This document shows, in pieces, positions 5,116 through 5,156 of a stretch of DNA of 5,156 nucleotides; the stretch's first letter is position 1, and each line of letters starts with the position of its first letter. The stretch spans positions 1-5,156 of the forward strand of contig CAJOLG010000128.1 of NCBI GenBank assembly GCA_905235315.1, read 5' to 3'. The position numbers and the translations under genes are program-made. The DNA comes from an uncultured Solobacterium sp. Lineage in GTDB: Bacteria > Bacillota_I > Bacilli_A > Erysipelotrichales > Erysipelotrichaceae. The notes below the pieces were generated by a model that was not told where the DNA came from, searched no databases, and saw only the letters and a list, made by a program, of their open reading frames with translations.

Positions 5116-5156
5116 CCGACACAAACAAAGCCATGCATTCACGGAACGGAATTCCG

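Noticed and set aside
4585..5142. Minus-strand frame of 185 codons opposite the HD gene
   Set aside because: The HD gene on the other strand has metal-ligand motifs, an SD and a -10 box; this frame has none of these.
5147..5156. CGGAATTCCG palindrome at the right edge, a possible start of a terminator
   Set aside because: The window ends inside it, so neither a full stem nor a U-tract can be seen.

Overview
The window is an ordinary-looking chromosomal stretch with about 50-55% GC by eye. It is densely packed with short intergenic gaps, strong GAGGTGA/AAAGGA-type Shine-Dalgarno (SD) sites and TATAAT-type -10 boxes. Protein style suggests a gut-associated anaerobic member of the Bacillota, of a clostridial or erysipelotrichial type: a CPBP protease, a NAGPA-domain exported protein with SH3-like repeats, a cinnamoyl-esterase-like hydrolase and a NifX-like domain. 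That placement is inference, because no rRNA or marker gene is present. No mobile element, CRISPR array, tRNA or rRNA was seen.

Layout, left to right. Positions 1-46 hold the possible 5' end of a minus-strand gene that runs off the window. A minus-strand terminator (68-95) closes a two-gene minus-strand operon read from 1396 to 123. Its first gene is a NUDIX hydrolase and its second a CPBP-family membrane protease, joined by an ATGA stop/start overlap. A 147-bp divergent intergenic region (1397-1543) carries a promoter in each direction.

On the plus strand, 1544-2371 encodes a composite protein: an N-terminal NifX/NifB-like cluster-binding domain, a Cys-rich linker and a C-terminal SlyD-like FKBP prolyl isomerase. 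A 64-bp gap holds overlapping hairpins and a TATAAT box only 6 bp before the next ATG. Gene 2436-3791 is an exported phosphodiester-glycosidase (NAGPA) protein with a Trp-rich insert and SH3-like C-terminal repeats. It converges on a minus-strand alpha/beta hydrolase (4557-3793). Their stop codons are one base apart and both lie inside one hairpin. A compact 69-bp divergent promoter region with an inverted repeat (4577-4595) separates that hydrolase from a plus-strand HD-domain phosphohydrolase (4627-5115).

The genes do not form one obvious pathway. The items most worth a second look are the NifX/SlyD fusion with its Cys-rich linker, the apparently leaderless start of the exported NAGPA gene behind mutually exclusive hairpins, and the inverted repeat between the divergent -10 boxes. 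All other long open frames appear to be shadows of these genes.
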